Notes under the pieces: model-generated | Database searches by the model: none | What the model saw: the letters and a program-made list of their open reading frames with translations, nothing else | Told to the model about the DNA's origin: nothing | Source: Leisingera sp. M658 | GTDB lineage: Bacteria > Pseudomonadota > Alphaproteobacteria > Rhodobacterales > Rhodobacteraceae | Reading direction: 5' to 3' | Assembly (NCBI RefSeq): GCF_025144145.1 | Contig: NZ_CP083546.1 | Coordinates: 2,310,501 to 2,374,500 of the forward strand | Length of the DNA: 64,000 nucleotides | Position numbers and translations under genes: made by a program | Shown: positions 1 to 8,270 of the stretch, in pieces | Layout: the number at the start of each line of letters is the position of its first letter | Position numbering within the stretch: the first letter of the stretch is position 1

Positions 1-195
1 GCGCCCGTTCACCGCCATGATAATGGCATTCAGATCGTCGAAAGCGTTATAGATTGCCCCCAGCGCACAGCCCGCATCCTGGGCCATGTCACGGGCACGC
101 AGCGCCCCTGCCCCGTCGCGGGCAATGCGGATCTCTGCCGCTTCCACCAGTTTTTCCCGCAGCGCCGCCTTGCGCGCTTCCACCTTGCCTGCCAT
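1..195 (-). CDS. TetR/AcrR-family regulator, N-terminal part only
   Basis: The reverse strand encodes an ATG-started 65-residue fragment (MAGKVEARKAALREK...) that runs off the left edge of the window. It has the layout of a TetR/AcrR DNA-binding domain: a first helix rich in charged residues, then an RARDMAQDAGCALGAIYNAF stretch that fits the helix-turn-helix with the usual aromatic residue after it. The ligand-binding domain lies outside the window, so no ligand or target can be named. The family assignment rests on this one domain. Confidence 0.7.
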   Translation of the reverse strand, partial: MAGKVEARKAALREKLVEAAEIRIARDGAGALRARDMAQDAGCALGAIYNAFDDLNAIIMAVNGR

Positions 196-260
196 GGCAC
201 CCTGCCCCTTCTTGAACCGCGTTCAAAATACCGCAGGCAACAGCGGCGTAAAGCAGGAAA

Positions 261-626
261 TCAGATCAGGCCGCGCCAGCGCAAGACAACGACCAGCAGA
301 ATCAGCACCACCAGAAGGGAAAACGCCACACTGCCCAGTACCCCCAGCCAAAAGCCCTTGCGCCGGTCGGCCAGGTCGATTTTCTGCAAATGCGCCTTCA
401 CTTCGCGTGCGGCGCCGCGCAGCGGTTTCTCGTCCACCGTCGGCCGCAACTTGGGGTGCTCCAGCATCGGCAGCGCATCGGCAAGTTTCATGCCCTGCTT
501 GTAGATCCGGCGCGGCAGGCGGCGGCGCGCCCGTTTCAATGCGGCGGCCAGATCGCCGGAGGCCTGTTCGCGCTCCTTCAGCAACGTGCGGATGTCTTCG
601 ATATCCTGGTCCAGGCTGGCGGCCAT
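261..626 (-). CDS. Conserved hypothetical protein with one C-terminal membrane helix
   Basis: A 121-residue protein of unknown function. Residues 1-90 are charged and mainly helical, beginning with an acidic stretch and followed by Arg/Lys-rich segments; residues 93-115 form one strongly hydrophobic helix (GSVAFSLLVVLILLVVVL), ending in a short basic tail. This is the pattern of a tail-anchored inner-membrane protein facing the cytoplasm. It is transcribed in the same direction as the partial TetR gene, 65 bp upstream of its start. I see no enzymatic motif and give no function. Confidence 0.7.
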   Translation of the reverse strand: MAASLDQDIEDIRTLLKEREQASGDLAAALKRARRRLPRRIYKQGMKLADALPMLEHPKLRPTVDEKPLRGAAREVKAHLQKIDLADRRKGFWLGVLGSVAFSLLVVLILLVVVLRWRGLI

Positions 627-729
627 TCCGGCACTCTCCCTCAGCTGCTGTTCACCGCTACCCTAGCCTGCGCCTGCGGCTGTCTCAATGGGGGTGGCAA
701 GCCTTTGCCTGCGCGGGTATCTAGAACTT

Positions 730-1488
730 ATGCTGAACACGATCACACATGGCACTGCCACAAACAAAACCCCGCTGCTGATTGCCCATGGCCTTTATGG
801 CTCGGCCCGGAACTGGGGTGTTATTGCCAAACGCCTGTCGGATGAGCGGCTGGTGGTTGCCGTTGATATGCGCAATCACGGCGACAGCCCGCGGACCAAA
901 AGCCACAGCTATCCTGAACTGGCCGAAGACCTGGCCGAAGTGATTGCCGCGCAGGGCGGGCAAATGGATGTGATCGGACATTCAATGGGCGGCAAGGCGG
1001 CAATGACGCTGGCACTGAACCACCCTGATACGGTACGCCGCCTGGTAGTGGCGGACATTGCGCCGGTTGCCTATGGCCATACCCAGATCCAATACATTCA
1101 CGCCATGCGCACAGTGGACCTGGAGACGGTCGAGCGCCGCCCGGAAGCCGCCGCGCAGCTGGCCAAGGCCGGAGTGGAGCCTGCGCTGCAGAGCTTTTTC
1201 ACCCAATCGCTGGATATTGCGAACAAGCGCTGGAAACTGAACCTGGACACGCTGGCGGATCAGATGCCGGACATCATGTCCTTCCCTGAGACGGATGCCG
1301 CCTGGGAGGGGCCTGCGCTGTTCCTGTCCGGGTCTGAATCGGACTATGTGCTGCCCGAACACCGCGACGAGATCCGTGCGCGCTTTCCCCCCGCCCGCTT
1401 TGCCAAACTACCCGGTGCGGGCCATTGGCTGCACGCCGAAAAGCCGCGCGAGTTCGAAGCCGCCGCGCGGGTGTTCCTGAGCGCCTAG
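730..1488 (+). CDS. Alpha/beta-hydrolase, YbfF-like esterase
   Basis: A 252-residue serine hydrolase. The sequence shows the oxyanion segment HGLYGSARNW near the N-terminus, the nucleophile elbow GHSMGG (Ser about residue 87) and the C-terminal catalytic histidine in GAGHWLHAEKP; the acidic residue is probably the Asp of SESDYVLP. These fit the small bacterial esterases related to YbfF that cleave short acyl esters. An in-frame GTG at 688 exists, but the ATG at 730 starts a protein of normal length, so I prefer it. The stop overlaps the end of the convergent small membrane gene by 4 bp. The substrate is not evident. Confidence 0.85.
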   Translation: MLNTITHGTATNKTPLLIAHGLYGSARNWGVIAKRLSDERLVVAVDMRNHGDSPRTKSHSYPELAEDLAEVIAAQGGQMDVIGHSMGGKAAMTLALNHPDTVRRLVVADIAPVAYGHTQIQYIHAMRTVDLETVERRPEAAAQLAKAGVEPALQSFFTQSLDIANKRWKLNLDTLADQMPDIMSFPETDAAWEGPALFLSGSESDYVLPEHRDEIRARFPPARFAKLPGAGHWLHAEKPREFEAAARVFLSA

Positions 1489-1673
1489 GCGCCGCGGGCG
1501 TAAAGCTGCTTGGCCACCAGCCAGGCAACCGGCACCCCCAGCACAGCCCCAATGGCCGCCGAGGCCAGGATGGCCGGAACATTGGTCATGCCTGCGACCA
1601 GAACCACAATGACGCCAATGCCCGCCAGGCTGCTGCCGATCAGCGAGTAAAGAATGGATGCAAGGCGCAACAT
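1485..1673 (-). CDS. Small two-helix membrane protein (often mislabelled CTP synthetase)
   Basis: A 62-residue protein that is nearly all membrane: two hydrophobic helices (about residues 5-28 and 33-55) joined by a short turn, ending in KQLYARGA. Similar short proteins are widespread in Rhodobacteraceae and many carry an inherited label of CTP synthetase, which cannot be right for a protein with no soluble domain. The ATG at 1673 is preceded by a GGAG-like site (AGGAGAAACCCC in the mRNA sense). An upstream in-frame start (1817) would add a tail that does not look like protein. Function unknown. Confidence 0.7.
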   Translation of the reverse strand: MLRLASILYSLIGSSLAGIGVIVVLVAGMTNVPAILASAAIGAVLGVPVAWLVAKQLYARGA

Positions 1674-1766
1674 GGGGTTTCTCCTATAACTGCCGAGTCT
1701 GTTTGAGTACTTGCATAGGGAGAGTGAGAATCTGCCGCCTTGATCAGGATCAGATTGCAAGCCAAT

Positions 1767-1792
1767 CAAAAGGGCGGCCCCAATGGGGCGCC
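1767..1792 (-). terminator. Rho-independent terminator after the Rieske gene
   Basis: On the minus strand a GC-rich stem (GGCGCCCC / GGGGCCGCC, loop ATT) is followed at once by TTTT. It lies about 45 bp past the stop of the Rieske gene, the right place to end the desaturase-Rieske transcript. Confidence 0.6.
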
Positions 1793-1835
1793 GGCGGCTT
1801 ACTTTGCGGCGAAGCACTGGCCGGGGAGACGCGGG

Positions 1836-2147
1836 TCAGGCGATGTTCACAAAAACCCGGCCGCCCTCGACCTTTACCGGATAGGTCTTAAGATCAAGAT
1901 GCACCGGCGCCGACAGCGCCTTGCCGGTGCAGATATCAAACCGGCCGCCATGCAGCGGGCATTCAATGACACAATCAATCACCAGCCCGTCCTCCAGACT
2001 CTGCTCTTCATGCGTGCACATCAGATCCGAGGCGAAGAACCCCTTTTCAGTGTTGTAGATCGCGTATGATTTACCTCCGTGCTGCCAGGCGATCAGGTCC
2101 TCCTCGTCGATGTCATCGGTGGCGCAGGCGTCTATCCATTGGCTCAT
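1836..2147 (-). CDS. MocE-family Rieske [2Fe-2S] ferredoxin
   Basis: A 103-residue soluble Rieske ferredoxin. The two iron-sulfur ligand motifs are complete: C44-T-H46 and C63-P-L-H66. No oxygenase catalytic domain follows, so this is an electron carrier. It lies 34 bp downstream of the desaturase-like gene on the same strand and is closed off by a terminator, so the two are very likely one operon, with this protein passing electrons to the di-iron enzyme. The pair matches MocD/MocE, named from rhizopine catabolism in rhizobia; whether the substrate is similar here is not known. Start chosen at MSQWIDAC; upstream in-frame sequence is not protein-like. Confidence 0.88.
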   Translation of the reverse strand: MSQWIDACATDDIDEEDLIAWQHGGKSYAIYNTEKGFFASDLMCTHEEQSLEDGLVIDCVIECPLHGGRFDICTGKALSAPVHLDLKTYPVKVEGGRVFVNIA

Positions 2148-2181
2148 GCTGTGGCTCCTGATTGGTGTTTTCCGGCATAAC

Positions 2182-3210
2182 TCACATTGTCCGCTGCGCG
2201 ACACGTTCCACCGGGCCGCCCCCGGTGATCATATGCGGCGCCTGGCGGATGCTGGCGGCCTTGGTCGGGCGGCCAAGCGAGCGGCGCAGCACCACCGACA
2301 GCACCTCAATATTGGTCTTGCAGAAGCCCGGATCCGGCTCTGGCAGCTGATCCTGCACCGCCTCGGCCAGTTTGGGCAGCGCGTGGAACGGCACCTGCGG
2401 ATACAGATGATGTTCGACGTGGTTGTTCATCTTCATATAGAGGAATTCGGCCAGCCAGTTGCTGCGGAACGAGCGGGTGCTCTCCAGTATCGAAGGTGAA
2501 TTCTCCTGCAGCTCCACGTGCTGGATCAGGGTGAACAGCAGCATGACGGGAGCACCCAGGATGCGCGGGATCACCAGGAACCAGACCACCCACCAGATAC
2601 CAAAGAACGGCGCCGCGGCGATCAGCGCATAGATCATCAGCATAATGCGCGCGTTGCGGGTCATCCTGGCGAACTCGCCTTCCGGCGTGACCATCTTCAT
2701 CGTATCAGTGTAGCGGCCCGCCGCCAGATGCACGAACACCTGCATGTGGAACCGCAACAGCGCAAAGCCGGTGATCTCGGCCAGCCAGCCGCCAAAACCC
2801 ATCGGTGTATCGAATGGCATCTGGCTGTCCTTGCCCACCCACCAGGTATGGGTGTGGTGGTTGGTGTGGGTGTAGCGGCGGTGCAGCGGCTCCTCCATGT
2901 AAAGGAGCGAGGTCACCCACAGCACCGCCTCGTTCAGCCAGCGGCTGCGGAAGGCGGTGCCATGCGCGGTTTCATGGCTGAAGGAATAGGCCGGCACGGT
3001 CAGGAAGATGCCATGCAGCAGCATCGCAGGCCAGACCCAGAGTGTGCCGAGCGTTGCCCAGACCAGCGCGCCGGTGGCCGCCAGATAAGCAACCCATTGA
3101 GCGATATAGATCAGGCCGGGCCTGTCGCTGCGGGCAGCGATGGATTTCAGCGTTTTCTTGTCGAGCTTCACCCCGGAAGACGCGGCATTTGTGGGGATAT
3201 AATCAGGCAT
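2182..3210 (-). CDS. Fatty-acid-desaturase-family (MocD-like) non-haem di-iron oxygenase
   Basis: A 342-residue integral membrane enzyme. The three histidine boxes that bind two irons are intact: H79-ETA-H83, H115-TN-H118-H119 and HVEHH near residue 275. Hydrophobic helices occupy about 35-75, 95-105 and 210-250. Family members hydroxylate or desaturate lipids and small molecules with electrons from a ferredoxin. The Rieske gene directly downstream is the likely donor, and the pairing points to MocD-type demethylase/hydroxylase chemistry rather than acyl-ACP desaturation, though this is inference. The start at MPDYIPTN is chosen because an upstream extension would be Arg/Pro-rich and unlike protein. 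Confidence 0.85.
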   Translation of the reverse strand: MPDYIPTNAASSGVKLDKKTLKSIAARSDRPGLIYIAQWVAYLAATGALVWATLGTLWVWPAMLLHGIFLTVPAYSFSHETAHGTAFRSRWLNEAVLWVTSLLYMEEPLHRRYTHTNHHTHTWWVGKDSQMPFDTPMGFGGWLAEITGFALLRFHMQVFVHLAAGRYTDTMKMVTPEGEFARMTRNARIMLMIYALIAAAPFFGIWWVVWFLVIPRILGAPVMLLFTLIQHVELQENSPSILESTRSFRSNWLAEFLYMKMNNHVEHHLYPQVPFHALPKLAEAVQDQLPEPDPGFCKTNIEVLSVVLRRSLGRPTKAASIRQAPHMITGGGPVERVAQRTM

Positions 3211-3314
3211 CTGTAACCTTCCGGATGGCTGAAGTGATGTGTCAGACGGGTGCAGAAAACCTCCGGGCCGTCTGCTGACCACCCGTGGCTTCCGCACCTT
3301 CCAGGACTGCCTGC

Positions 3315-4073
3315 TCAGCTCGCGTAATTGGCGCCTTCGTCGTCGAGGATCGCCTTCAGCTCGGCTAGGTGGCGTTCGGCCTGGCTGGGATAATCCTCCA
3401 GCTCCTGCGCGGTCTTCTCGGCGATCTCGTCGCTCAGCACCCGCAGCTTCTGGCCGGTCTGCAGCGCCCGGATATAAGTCTCGGCGGCGCGCTCAAAGTA
3501 ATAGAGACGGTTGAAAGTATCCGCGACATCGTCGCCGATGATCAGCACCCCGTGGTTGCCCATGATCATGGTCTTGACCTTGGGGTCGGTCAGCATCGAC
3601 GCGCAGCGCGCGCCCTCGTCGTCAAACGCCAAGCCGCCAAAGCCGTTGTCTATCACATAGCGGTTGTAGAAGGTCGCTGTGTTCTGGTCGATCGGCGGCA
3701 GGGTGCTGTCGGCCAGGCAAGCCAGCACTGTGGCGTGGATCGAATGCACATGCATCACGCAGCGCGCATGGGGACACAGGCGATGGATCGAGCCGTGCAG
3801 CCCCCAGGCGGTCGGGTCCGGCGCATCGGGGCGCTCCATCGTCTTGGGGTCATTGGCGTCCAGCAGCAACAGGTCCGAGGCCTTGACCCGGGAAAAATGC
3901 ACCTGGTTCGGGTTCATCAGGAACTGGCTGCCGTCCTCGTTCACCGCCAGGCTGAAGTGGTTGGCCACCGCCTCATGCATGTCCAGCTTGGCCGTCCAGC
4001 GGAACGCAGCAGCCATATCGACACGCTCCTGCCAATGGGTGAGGTTCGGGCTGAGATCCGCTTGCTTGTTCAT
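3315..4073 (-). CDS. Class II aldolase/adducin-family protein
   Basis: A 252-residue protein with the class II aldolase/adducin fold. Visible features are NHFSLAV near residue 35, the metal-binding H-x-H in CVMHVHS, and MGNHGVLIIGDD later on with a further histidine. Relatives include zinc-dependent fuculose- or rhamnulose-phosphate aldolases and many uncharacterised proteins of about this size. It is transcribed toward the desaturase-Rieske pair, about 104 bp upstream, and divergently from a LysR gene with a long palindrome between them. A LysR-controlled catabolic unit of aldolase, oxygenase and ferredoxin is plausible. The substrate cannot be read from the sequence. Confidence 0.85.
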   Translation of the reverse strand: MNKQADLSPNLTHWQERVDMAAAFRWTAKLDMHEAVANHFSLAVNEDGSQFLMNPNQVHFSRVKASDLLLLDANDPKTMERPDAPDPTAWGLHGSIHRLCPHARCVMHVHSIHATVLACLADSTLPPIDQNTATFYNRYVIDNGFGGLAFDDEGARCASMLTDPKVKTMIMGNHGVLIIGDDVADTFNRLYYFERAAETYIRALQTGQKLRVLSDEIAEKTAQELEDYPSQAERHLAELKAILDDEGANYAS

Positions 4074-4150
4074 TCTGACGCCTCCGAAACTGTTGATGCA
4101 CAAGTGGTGCCAGCAGAATTGCCGGCTGACAAATGATTGATTCAGCGCTA

Positions 4151-4173
4151 ATGCATTAATTGAATTAATGCAT
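4151..4173. promoter_or_regulatory. 23-bp palindromic operator between the aldolase and LysR genes
   Basis: Perfect inverted repeat: arms ATGCATTAATT and AATTAATGCAT around one central G. It is AT-rich in a GC-rich background, lies 13 bp before the LysR start codon and 77 bp before the aldolase start, and contains T-N11-A spacings typical of LysR boxes. It is the likely site for autoregulation and for control of the aldolase. Confidence 0.7.
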
Positions 4174-4186
4174 AGGTCGTACGTCC

Positions 4187-5077
4187 GTGTCTTCTCCTGT
4201 CTCGCCCTCTTCTTCGCTGCCCCCGCTCACCTGGCTGCGCGCATTTGAGGCCAGCGCGCGGCATCTGTCCTTCACCCGCGCCGCAGGCGAGCTGAACCTG
4301 ACGCAATCGGCGATCAGCCAGCATGTGCGCAGCCTGGAGACTTTTCTGGGCCGCGAGCTGTTCATCCGCAAAACCCGCGCGCTGGAACTTTCCGAAGCCG
4401 GCGCCAATTACACGCCCATCGTGCGCGAGGCCTTTGACCTGATTGCAGCCGGAACGCAGGCTTTCACCGGCGGCGATCAGGGGCGGCACCTGGTTTTGCA
4501 GTGCAATATGGCCTTTTCGGTGTTCTGGCTGTCACCCCGCCTGCCCCGTCTGTACCAAAAGTTCCCCTGGCTGGTGCTGAACATCGTGACCCCGATCTGG
4601 GATCCCGAACGCCATGCCGCCAATGCAGGCACCGAGATCCGCTTTGGCCGCCCTGCCGACATGTCGGCCGCCGCCGTCCGGCTGACGCGGGACCGGTTCT
4701 ACCCTGTCTGCGCGCCGGGCTATCAGGACGGCAAAGTTGATTTCGAGACCGGGACCCTGTTGGATTGCGGCGGTGTGACAGGCTCTTGGGGGGCGTGGTT
4801 CAAATCGCAAGGGCGCATGTTTGAACGCAATCACGAGATCAACCTGGCCTCCACCTACGTGATCGCCATGACGGCGGCGGTGAACGGCGCCGGTATCTCC
4901 ATGTCGCACGACACGCTGGCCGGCGGGCTGCTGGAAAGCGGCCAATTGGTCAAACCCAGCGGGCATTCAGCGGAATTGCTGGAGAACTATTTCCTGATGC
5001 CGCCTCCCAGCCATGCCAGCACCCCGGCGTCGCGGGCGTTTCTGGAGTGGCTGGAGGGTGAACTGCCTCCTGTATAG
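4187..5077 (+). CDS. LysR-family regulator (GcvA-like)
   Basis: A 296-residue LysR-type transcription factor of standard length. The winged helix-turn-helix lies at about residues 13-72 (LRAFEASARHLSFTRAAGEL then SAISQHVRSLE), followed by the linker helix and a periplasmic-binding-like effector domain. The wording of the helix-turn-helix and the hydrophobic core resemble the GcvA subgroup. It is divergent from the aldolase gene, and the palindrome in the 113-bp gap is its obvious target. The effector is unknown; an intermediate of the neighbouring aldolase/oxygenase pathway is the natural guess. An IS110 element follows within about 260 bp. Confidence 0.9.
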   Translation: MSSPVSPSSSLPPLTWLRAFEASARHLSFTRAAGELNLTQSAISQHVRSLETFLGRELFIRKTRALELSEAGANYTPIVREAFDLIAAGTQAFTGGDQGRHLVLQCNMAFSVFWLSPRLPRLYQKFPWLVLNIVTPIWDPERHAANAGTEIRFGRPADMSAAAVRLTRDRFYPVCAPGYQDGKVDFETGTLLDCGGVTGSWGAWFKSQGRMFERNHEINLASTYVIAMTAAVNGAGISMSHDTLAGGLLESGQLVKPSGHSAELLENYFLMPPPSHASTPASRAFLEWLEGELPPV

Positions 5078-5269
5078 CACCAACATGAGGCCCGCGCCTG
5101 ACCTTCTGTAATGGGGGCAAAATCAAGACAAAATATTCATCTCAGTTAAAGGCCCAACCGCCCCAAACGTGCACAGATGGGGATTGTGAGGAACACAAGG
5201 AGAACACACGATACAGTGGCCATTCGCTGCGCGTTGTTCGAACTGGTGAAGAGCGGATGGAGTGGATGG

Positions 5270-5311
5270 CATCTGCACCGAACCGTCGCGCAATGCGGCA
5301 TAGTGCAGATG
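5270..5311 (+). ncRNA. Candidate bridge-RNA stem-loop upstream of the IS110 transposase
   Basis: The arms CATCTGCAC and GTGCAGATG pair perfectly over 9 bp around a 24-nt loop that can itself form a short GC stem. It lies 30 bp before the transposase start. IS110-group elements are known to make a bridge RNA from the non-coding end next to the recombinase; whether this one belongs to the IS110 subgroup (RNA upstream) or to IS1111 (RNA downstream) is not settled by the sequence. Confidence 0.35.
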
Positions 5312-5340
5312 TTTTCACCAGCTAGGAATGGAGCTCCGCC

Positions 5341-6360
5341 TTGGAAGTTACGACAATAGGATTGGATCTTGGAAAGGACGTTTTTCAAGTTCACGGTATC
5401 TCCGCTGACGGAACAGTTGTTTTCAATCGTTCGATCCGGCGCAAACAAATGCTCAATTTCTTTGAGGCGTTACAAAACTGTCTTGTTGGGATTGAGGCCT
5501 GCGGATCCGCACATCATTGGGCGCGTGAACTAACTGCGATCGGTCATGATGTGCGGCTAATGCCAGCGGTCTATGTGAAGCCGTATGTGAAGCGCGGAAA
5601 GACAGACGCCGTCGATGCGGAGGCAATCTGCGAGGCCGTCACACGACCGACCATGCGGTTTGTTGCTGTGAAGTCGAAAGAGCAACAGGCCCTGCTGACC
5701 ATCCATCGGGTGCGACAGCTTATCGTCCGCCGAAAGACCCGGATGTTGAACGTAATCCGCGGTCTTCTTCGTGAGTTTGGCCATGTGATCGGGAACGGAC
5801 CGGTTGCTGCGATGCGTTTCATTAAGACATTTCAGACGGACGGCTGCCTAGACATGCCTGATGTGGCCAAGAGCATGCTCAAAACACTCTGCGAACAGGT
5901 TGTTGCTCTCGATGAGCGGGTGACCTTTTATGACAAGCTGATTGAGTATCATTCCCGGATCGATGAGCGCGCCAAACGGGTTAGGAAAGTGCCAGGCGTT
6001 GGCCCCGTCACCGCTTCGGCCATTGTGGCCACCACCGGTGACGGTCGCCAATTCAAGAACGGACGTGAGTTTGCCGCCTGGCAGGGGCTGACACCCCTTA
6101 ACAGATCGAGCGGTGGCAAAGAGCGTTTGGGGCGTATCAGCAAGAAAGGTGATCGCTATCTTCGACGATTGCTCGTGATCGGCATGACCTCTCAAGTACA
6201 GCGTGCACGTGGATACCCGGAACGTGTGCATCCATGGATCAAGCAGCTTCTTGGACGCAAACCCGTCCGCCTCGCAACGATTGCTATGGCGAACAAGGCG
6301 GCCAGGATCATCTGGGCGATCCGCACCAAAGATACGTACTACCGCCAATCAGCGGCATAG
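5341..6360 (+). CDS. IS110-family DEDD transposase
   Basis: A 339-residue recombinase, the usual length for the family. The N-terminal RuvC-like DEDD domain shows GLDLGKD (first Asp), GIEACGS (Glu) and KTDAVDAEAI (last Asp residues). The C-terminal IS116/IS110/IS902 domain begins at VPGVGPVTAS and has LTPLNRSSGGKERLG, which holds the serine thought to attack DNA. No frameshift or internal stop is visible, so the gene may be active. It starts with TTG at 5341 behind a GGAG site 7 nt upstream; the nearby ATG at 5328 is out of frame. Confidence 0.9.
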   Translation: MEVTTIGLDLGKDVFQVHGISADGTVVFNRSIRRKQMLNFFEALQNCLVGIEACGSAHHWARELTAIGHDVRLMPAVYVKPYVKRGKTDAVDAEAICEAVTRPTMRFVAVKSKEQQALLTIHRVRQLIVRRKTRMLNVIRGLLREFGHVIGNGPVAAMRFIKTFQTDGCLDMPDVAKSMLKTLCEQVVALDERVTFYDKLIEYHSRIDERAKRVRKVPGVGPVTASAIVATTGDGRQFKNGREFAAWQGLTPLNRSSGGKERLGRISKKGDRYLRRLLVIGMTSQVQRARGYPERVHPWIKQLLGRKPVRLATIAMANKAARIIWAIRTKDTYYRQSAA

Positions 6361-7144
6361 AAGGAGCCGAACAAAACCGAATTGCAAGACGAATGCCCCC
6401 TCTCGGCAGATTTGCCGTGCAAATCGCCTGCCGGGCAACGGATGGCACGTGCGGTCATCCGAAAACCTGAAATCCCGTGCTTTGTCCTGAACTCACAGGT
6501 TCGCGTCGCCGATTGGGAGCAGGTTTGCGGAACCCGTCAAGGCCAGCGGCAAGTATCGACGCCACGATCAAAGGCCGGACACAGGACTGTACTGACCAAC
6601 CGCGCAATCAACGCATTCTTTCCTTGCAAAGCAGACGCCATCCACACAGGACAATCCGGACTTATGCAACTGCGGAGAATGCGCTTGCAGAAAACGCGAG
6701 AACTTCTTTGAACCTGCAACAGCAGCCTTTCTGCAATGCAGCGGGTTTCACCGAACAGGCCATCCAGTTCCGCAGCTTGGCTGCGTCTTCCATAACCTCA
6801 ACTGGCTGCTGCCAGGCTCAACATTCGAGACGCAAGGTCTTGCAAGAGAATCGCACAATTTCTGGTACTCGAGCCCGAAGTGCAACGTTGCCGTTATTGA
6901 GATGCGGCAGACACAGCCAGCACATATAGAAATTAAATCGGCAAAGCGCCAATCGCATCCGCAGCTGCCACAATTTCCCGACTGAAGGAAACAAGAGGCA
7001 ATTCCTGGAGAAGGCATCAGTTCTTGCCCGCAGCACATTCAGTGATTCCGGCTCGGTGCAGCCCTGAGGGATATCAGGCTTCCCGCCTCTGCTCTTCCCA
7101 GCGGCGGCATAACAGCAATCCTAGTGCTTCGTTTTTCTAGCGGC
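6361..7144. other. About 780 bp without a convincing gene
   Basis: Between the transposase stop and the regulatory site at 7145, short open frames exist on both strands but none has a good ribosome site, sensible composition or recognisable domain (several are rich in Cys, Arg and Ser). The first 100-200 bp may be the right end of the IS element. The rest looks like decayed sequence. Confidence 0.5.
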
Positions 7145-7171
7145 TGTCTCGCAGCCCTGTAGAATGAGACA
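7145..7171. promoter_or_regulatory. 27-bp inverted-repeat operator, copy 1
   Basis: TGTCTCGC-N11-ATGAGACA, 92 bp before the E1 alpha start. The same geometry (8 + 11 + 8) and almost the same arms occur at 17690-17716 upstream of the AhpD-like gene. This is probably the binding site of the AcoR-like regulator encoded at 15359-17089. Confidence 0.65.
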
Positions 7172-7262
7172 GTTTTTCACGAACCGTCGACGAGCGCCTG
7201 AAAACGCTGTCAACGGTGTCGGCAGCGCGGCAGCCTTTTCTCTGACAAGGAGGAGAGGAATT

Positions 7263-8249
7263 ATGCAGCCAGCAAAAGGCACCTTGGCGTGGATGTATGA
7301 AAAGATGGTGACAAGCCGTCGTTTCGAGAACGCCATCGAAAAGATCTATATGGAAGGCAAATCGCCTGTCTTCAACATGGCGGACGGCCCGATCCCGGGT
7401 GAGATGCACCTGTCGGACGGTCAGGAGCCCGTTGCCGTGGGGGTCTGCGCCCATCTAGAGGCCGGGGACGTGGTCACGGCCACGCACCGCCCGCATCATC
7501 AGGCGATTGCCAAGGGCGTAGACCTGAAGAAGATGGCTGCCGAGATTTTCGGCAAGGCAACCGGCCTGTCCGGCGGCCGCGGCGGCCATATGCATATCTT
7601 CGATGCCGAGGTGAACTTCGCCTGTTCCGGCATCATCGCGCAAGGCATGGGACCCGCCGCCGGCGCGGCGCTGTCGCGCCAGATCCAGGGCAAGCCGGGG
7701 GTTGCGGTTTCATTCATCGGTGAAGGCGCGGCAAACCAGGGCGCGTTTCACGAAGCGCTGAACCTGGCGGCGGTCTGGAAGCTGCCGATGGTGGTGGTGG
7801 TTGAGGATAACGCCTGGGGGATTTCGGTCTCCAAGGAAGCCTCCACCGCGATCAAGCGCAACTCGGACCGGGCGGCGGCGTATGGCATTCCCGGCCATTA
7901 CATTCCCGGCAACGACCCCCGGAAGATCTACGAGGTGGCAGGCGAAGCCATCGCGCGGGCGCGCCGCGGCGAAGGCCCGACGCTGATCGAGGTCGAAACC
8001 TACCGGCTGGCGGGCCACTTCATGGGCGATGCCGAGGGCTACCGCCCCGATGGCGAGAAAGACGGGCTGTTCGCCAAGGACCCGATCCCGGTGATGCGCG
8101 CCCGGCTGCTGGCTGGCGGCAGCTTTACGGATGCCGAACTGGACGCGCTAGAAACCGGCGCCCAGGCGGCGGTGGATGAGGCGATCCGCTTTGCCCGTGG
8201 CAGCGCCGATCCGAAACCCGAAGACGCGCTGACAGCCGTTTTTGCCTGA
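7263..8249 (+). CDS. 2-oxoacid/acetoin dehydrogenase E1 component, alpha subunit
   Basis: A 328-residue thiamine-diphosphate-dependent E1 alpha subunit, close in length to AcoA and PdhA. The TPP/Mg motif is clear: GEGAANQGAFHEALN followed about 20 residues later by EDN. With the beta subunit it decarboxylates a 2-oxoacid or cleaves acetoin and passes the acyl group to the lipoyl arm. The first gene of the operon, it has a strong GGAGGAGAGG site 5 nt before ATG. The gene set is closest to acetoin and branched pyruvate-dehydrogenase types; there is no E3 gene nearby, so the chromosomal lipoamide dehydrogenase would have to serve. The substrate is not determined. Confidence 0.9.
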   Translation: MQPAKGTLAWMYEKMVTSRRFENAIEKIYMEGKSPVFNMADGPIPGEMHLSDGQEPVAVGVCAHLEAGDVVTATHRPHHQAIAKGVDLKKMAAEIFGKATGLSGGRGGHMHIFDAEVNFACSGIIAQGMGPAAGAALSRQIQGKPGVAVSFIGEGAANQGAFHEALNLAAVWKLPMVVVVEDNAWGISVSKEASTAIKRNSDRAAAYGIPGHYIPGNDPRKIYEVAGEAIARARRGEGPTLIEVETYRLAGHFMGDAEGYRPDGEKDGLFAKDPIPVMRARLLAGGSFTDAELDALETGAQAAVDEAIRFARGSADPKPEDALTAVFA

Positions 8250-8270
8250 AGGCTCTAGGGAGGAAAACAC

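Larger units (their letters stand above)
5100..6480 (+). mobile_element. IS110-family insertion sequence (ends not resolved)
   Basis: A single transposase gene flanked by non-coding sequence on both sides. IS110 elements lack classical terminal inverted repeats and target-site duplications, so the ends cannot be fixed from one copy; the coordinates given are approximate. The element lies between the LysR gene and the 2-oxoacid dehydrogenase locus. Comparison with another copy or an empty site would define the ends. Confidence 0.7.

Noticed and set aside
86-724. 212-codon frame on the plus strand at the left edge
   Set aside because: It runs antisense to the TetR fragment and to the 261-626 gene, with Arg/Pro/Ala-rich shadow composition.
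2518-3216. 232-codon frame opposite the desaturase gene
   Set aside because: Its composition (His, Arg, Gln) is that of an antisense shadow; the desaturase frame has all three histidine boxes.
7221-7234. GG-N10-GC resembling a sigma-54 promoter before E1 alpha
   Set aside because: The match is weak and the local AcoR-like regulator lacks the ATPase residues and GAFTGA loop needed for sigma-54 activation.
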